Shown here piece after piece: positions 63,746 to 64,000 of a stretch of DNA of 64,000 nucleotides (position 1 is its first letter; every line of letters begins with the position of its first letter). The DNA lies in contig CM076147.1 of assembly GCA_038025085.1 (NCBI GenBank), positions 43,670,766 to 43,734,765 of the forward strand, in the 5' to 3' direction. The translations under genes were made by a program, and so were the position numbers. Source of the DNA: Tetragonia tetragonoides. Taxonomy: Eukaryota; Streptophyta; Magnoliopsida; Caryophyllales; Aizoaceae. The notes under the pieces were generated by a model. It made no database searches. It was not told the origin of the DNA and saw nothing but the letters and a program-made list of their open reading frames with translations.

Positions 63746-64000
63746 TGAGTTTTGACATCAATCACCACCAATTACGATAATAAGTAGATCATATGCTTGC
63801 AAAACAGATCAGTATGCTTCACTTTGAATTAATACTTCTTCTACCAATCAAATCGAACTTAACTGGAAATAATTACTAGGAAACTGTACGTTGATTTGAA
63901 AGCTTGCCTTTTTCAAAAGAAATAATGTTAATTATGGAAATAAGGATGATGGAGTTGCCTACGTTCGTTCTTTGTTAAGTGGGGTTCAAAGCGATAATCA

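Overview
The window is nuclear chromosomal DNA from a flowering plant, most likely a eudicot. It is AT-rich, has multi-exon genes with GT-AG introns, CT-rich 5' leaders, SINEs, MITEs, microsatellites and a Ty1-copia LTR retrotransposon. The sequence alone does not identify the species. Only two genes can be read intact from start to stop, both on the minus strand. One is an EDM2-type chromatin regulator (19 coding exons, 38289 to 20381, 1287 aa). The other is a plant fimbrin (14 coding exons, 45264 to 40281, 680 aa). For both, every exon phase closes into one uninterrupted reading frame.

Layout. 1-1800: duplicated AT-rich DNA, a (GA)n tract, a module of CGCG motifs and a TATA box ahead of a 22-codon ORF. 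2060-7790: two decayed, intron-containing copies of the condensin subunit gene CAP-H. 9190-9462: a scrambled fragment joining an antisense piece of EDM2 exon 7 to a short piece of CAP-H. 10036-16965: an inverted exon 1 plus three tandem copies of an S28 (prolyl carboxypeptidase-like) gene, all broken. 18690-19900: a GC-rich tandem repeat of about 303-311 bp. 20381-38930: EDM2, with introns holding at least five SINE pieces, a microsatellite-bearing MITE and a 112-bp (CT)n tract. 40281-45900: fimbrin. 46303-47258: two inverted members of a MITE family whose interiors are tandem repeats. 48655-51365: diverse dispersed repeats around a possible signal-peptide exon. 51950-56100: a fourth S28 copy on the minus strand, almost complete but with several disabling lesions. 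56440-57470: short duplications and a second copy of the CGCG module. 58595-62257: a young Ty1-copia element with gag, protease and integrase but most of reverse transcriptase and RNase H deleted. 62258-64000: intergenic DNA with two weak coding-like segments.

The two intact genes are unrelated in function. EDM2 controls silencing marks and polyadenylation within transposon-bearing introns, and fimbrin cross-links actin filaments. Much of the rest is local duplication and decay. Segments recur in pairs up to 56 kb apart, and pieces of EDM2, CAP-H and S28 genes occur as fragments. The most notable observations are the loss of the catalytic serine in all four S28 copies, a SINE with a perfect 17-bp target-site duplication close to an EDM2 splice acceptor, the antisense EDM2/CAP-H chimera, the microsatellite-carrying MITE family, the reverse-transcriptase-less copia element and the duplicated CGCG module.
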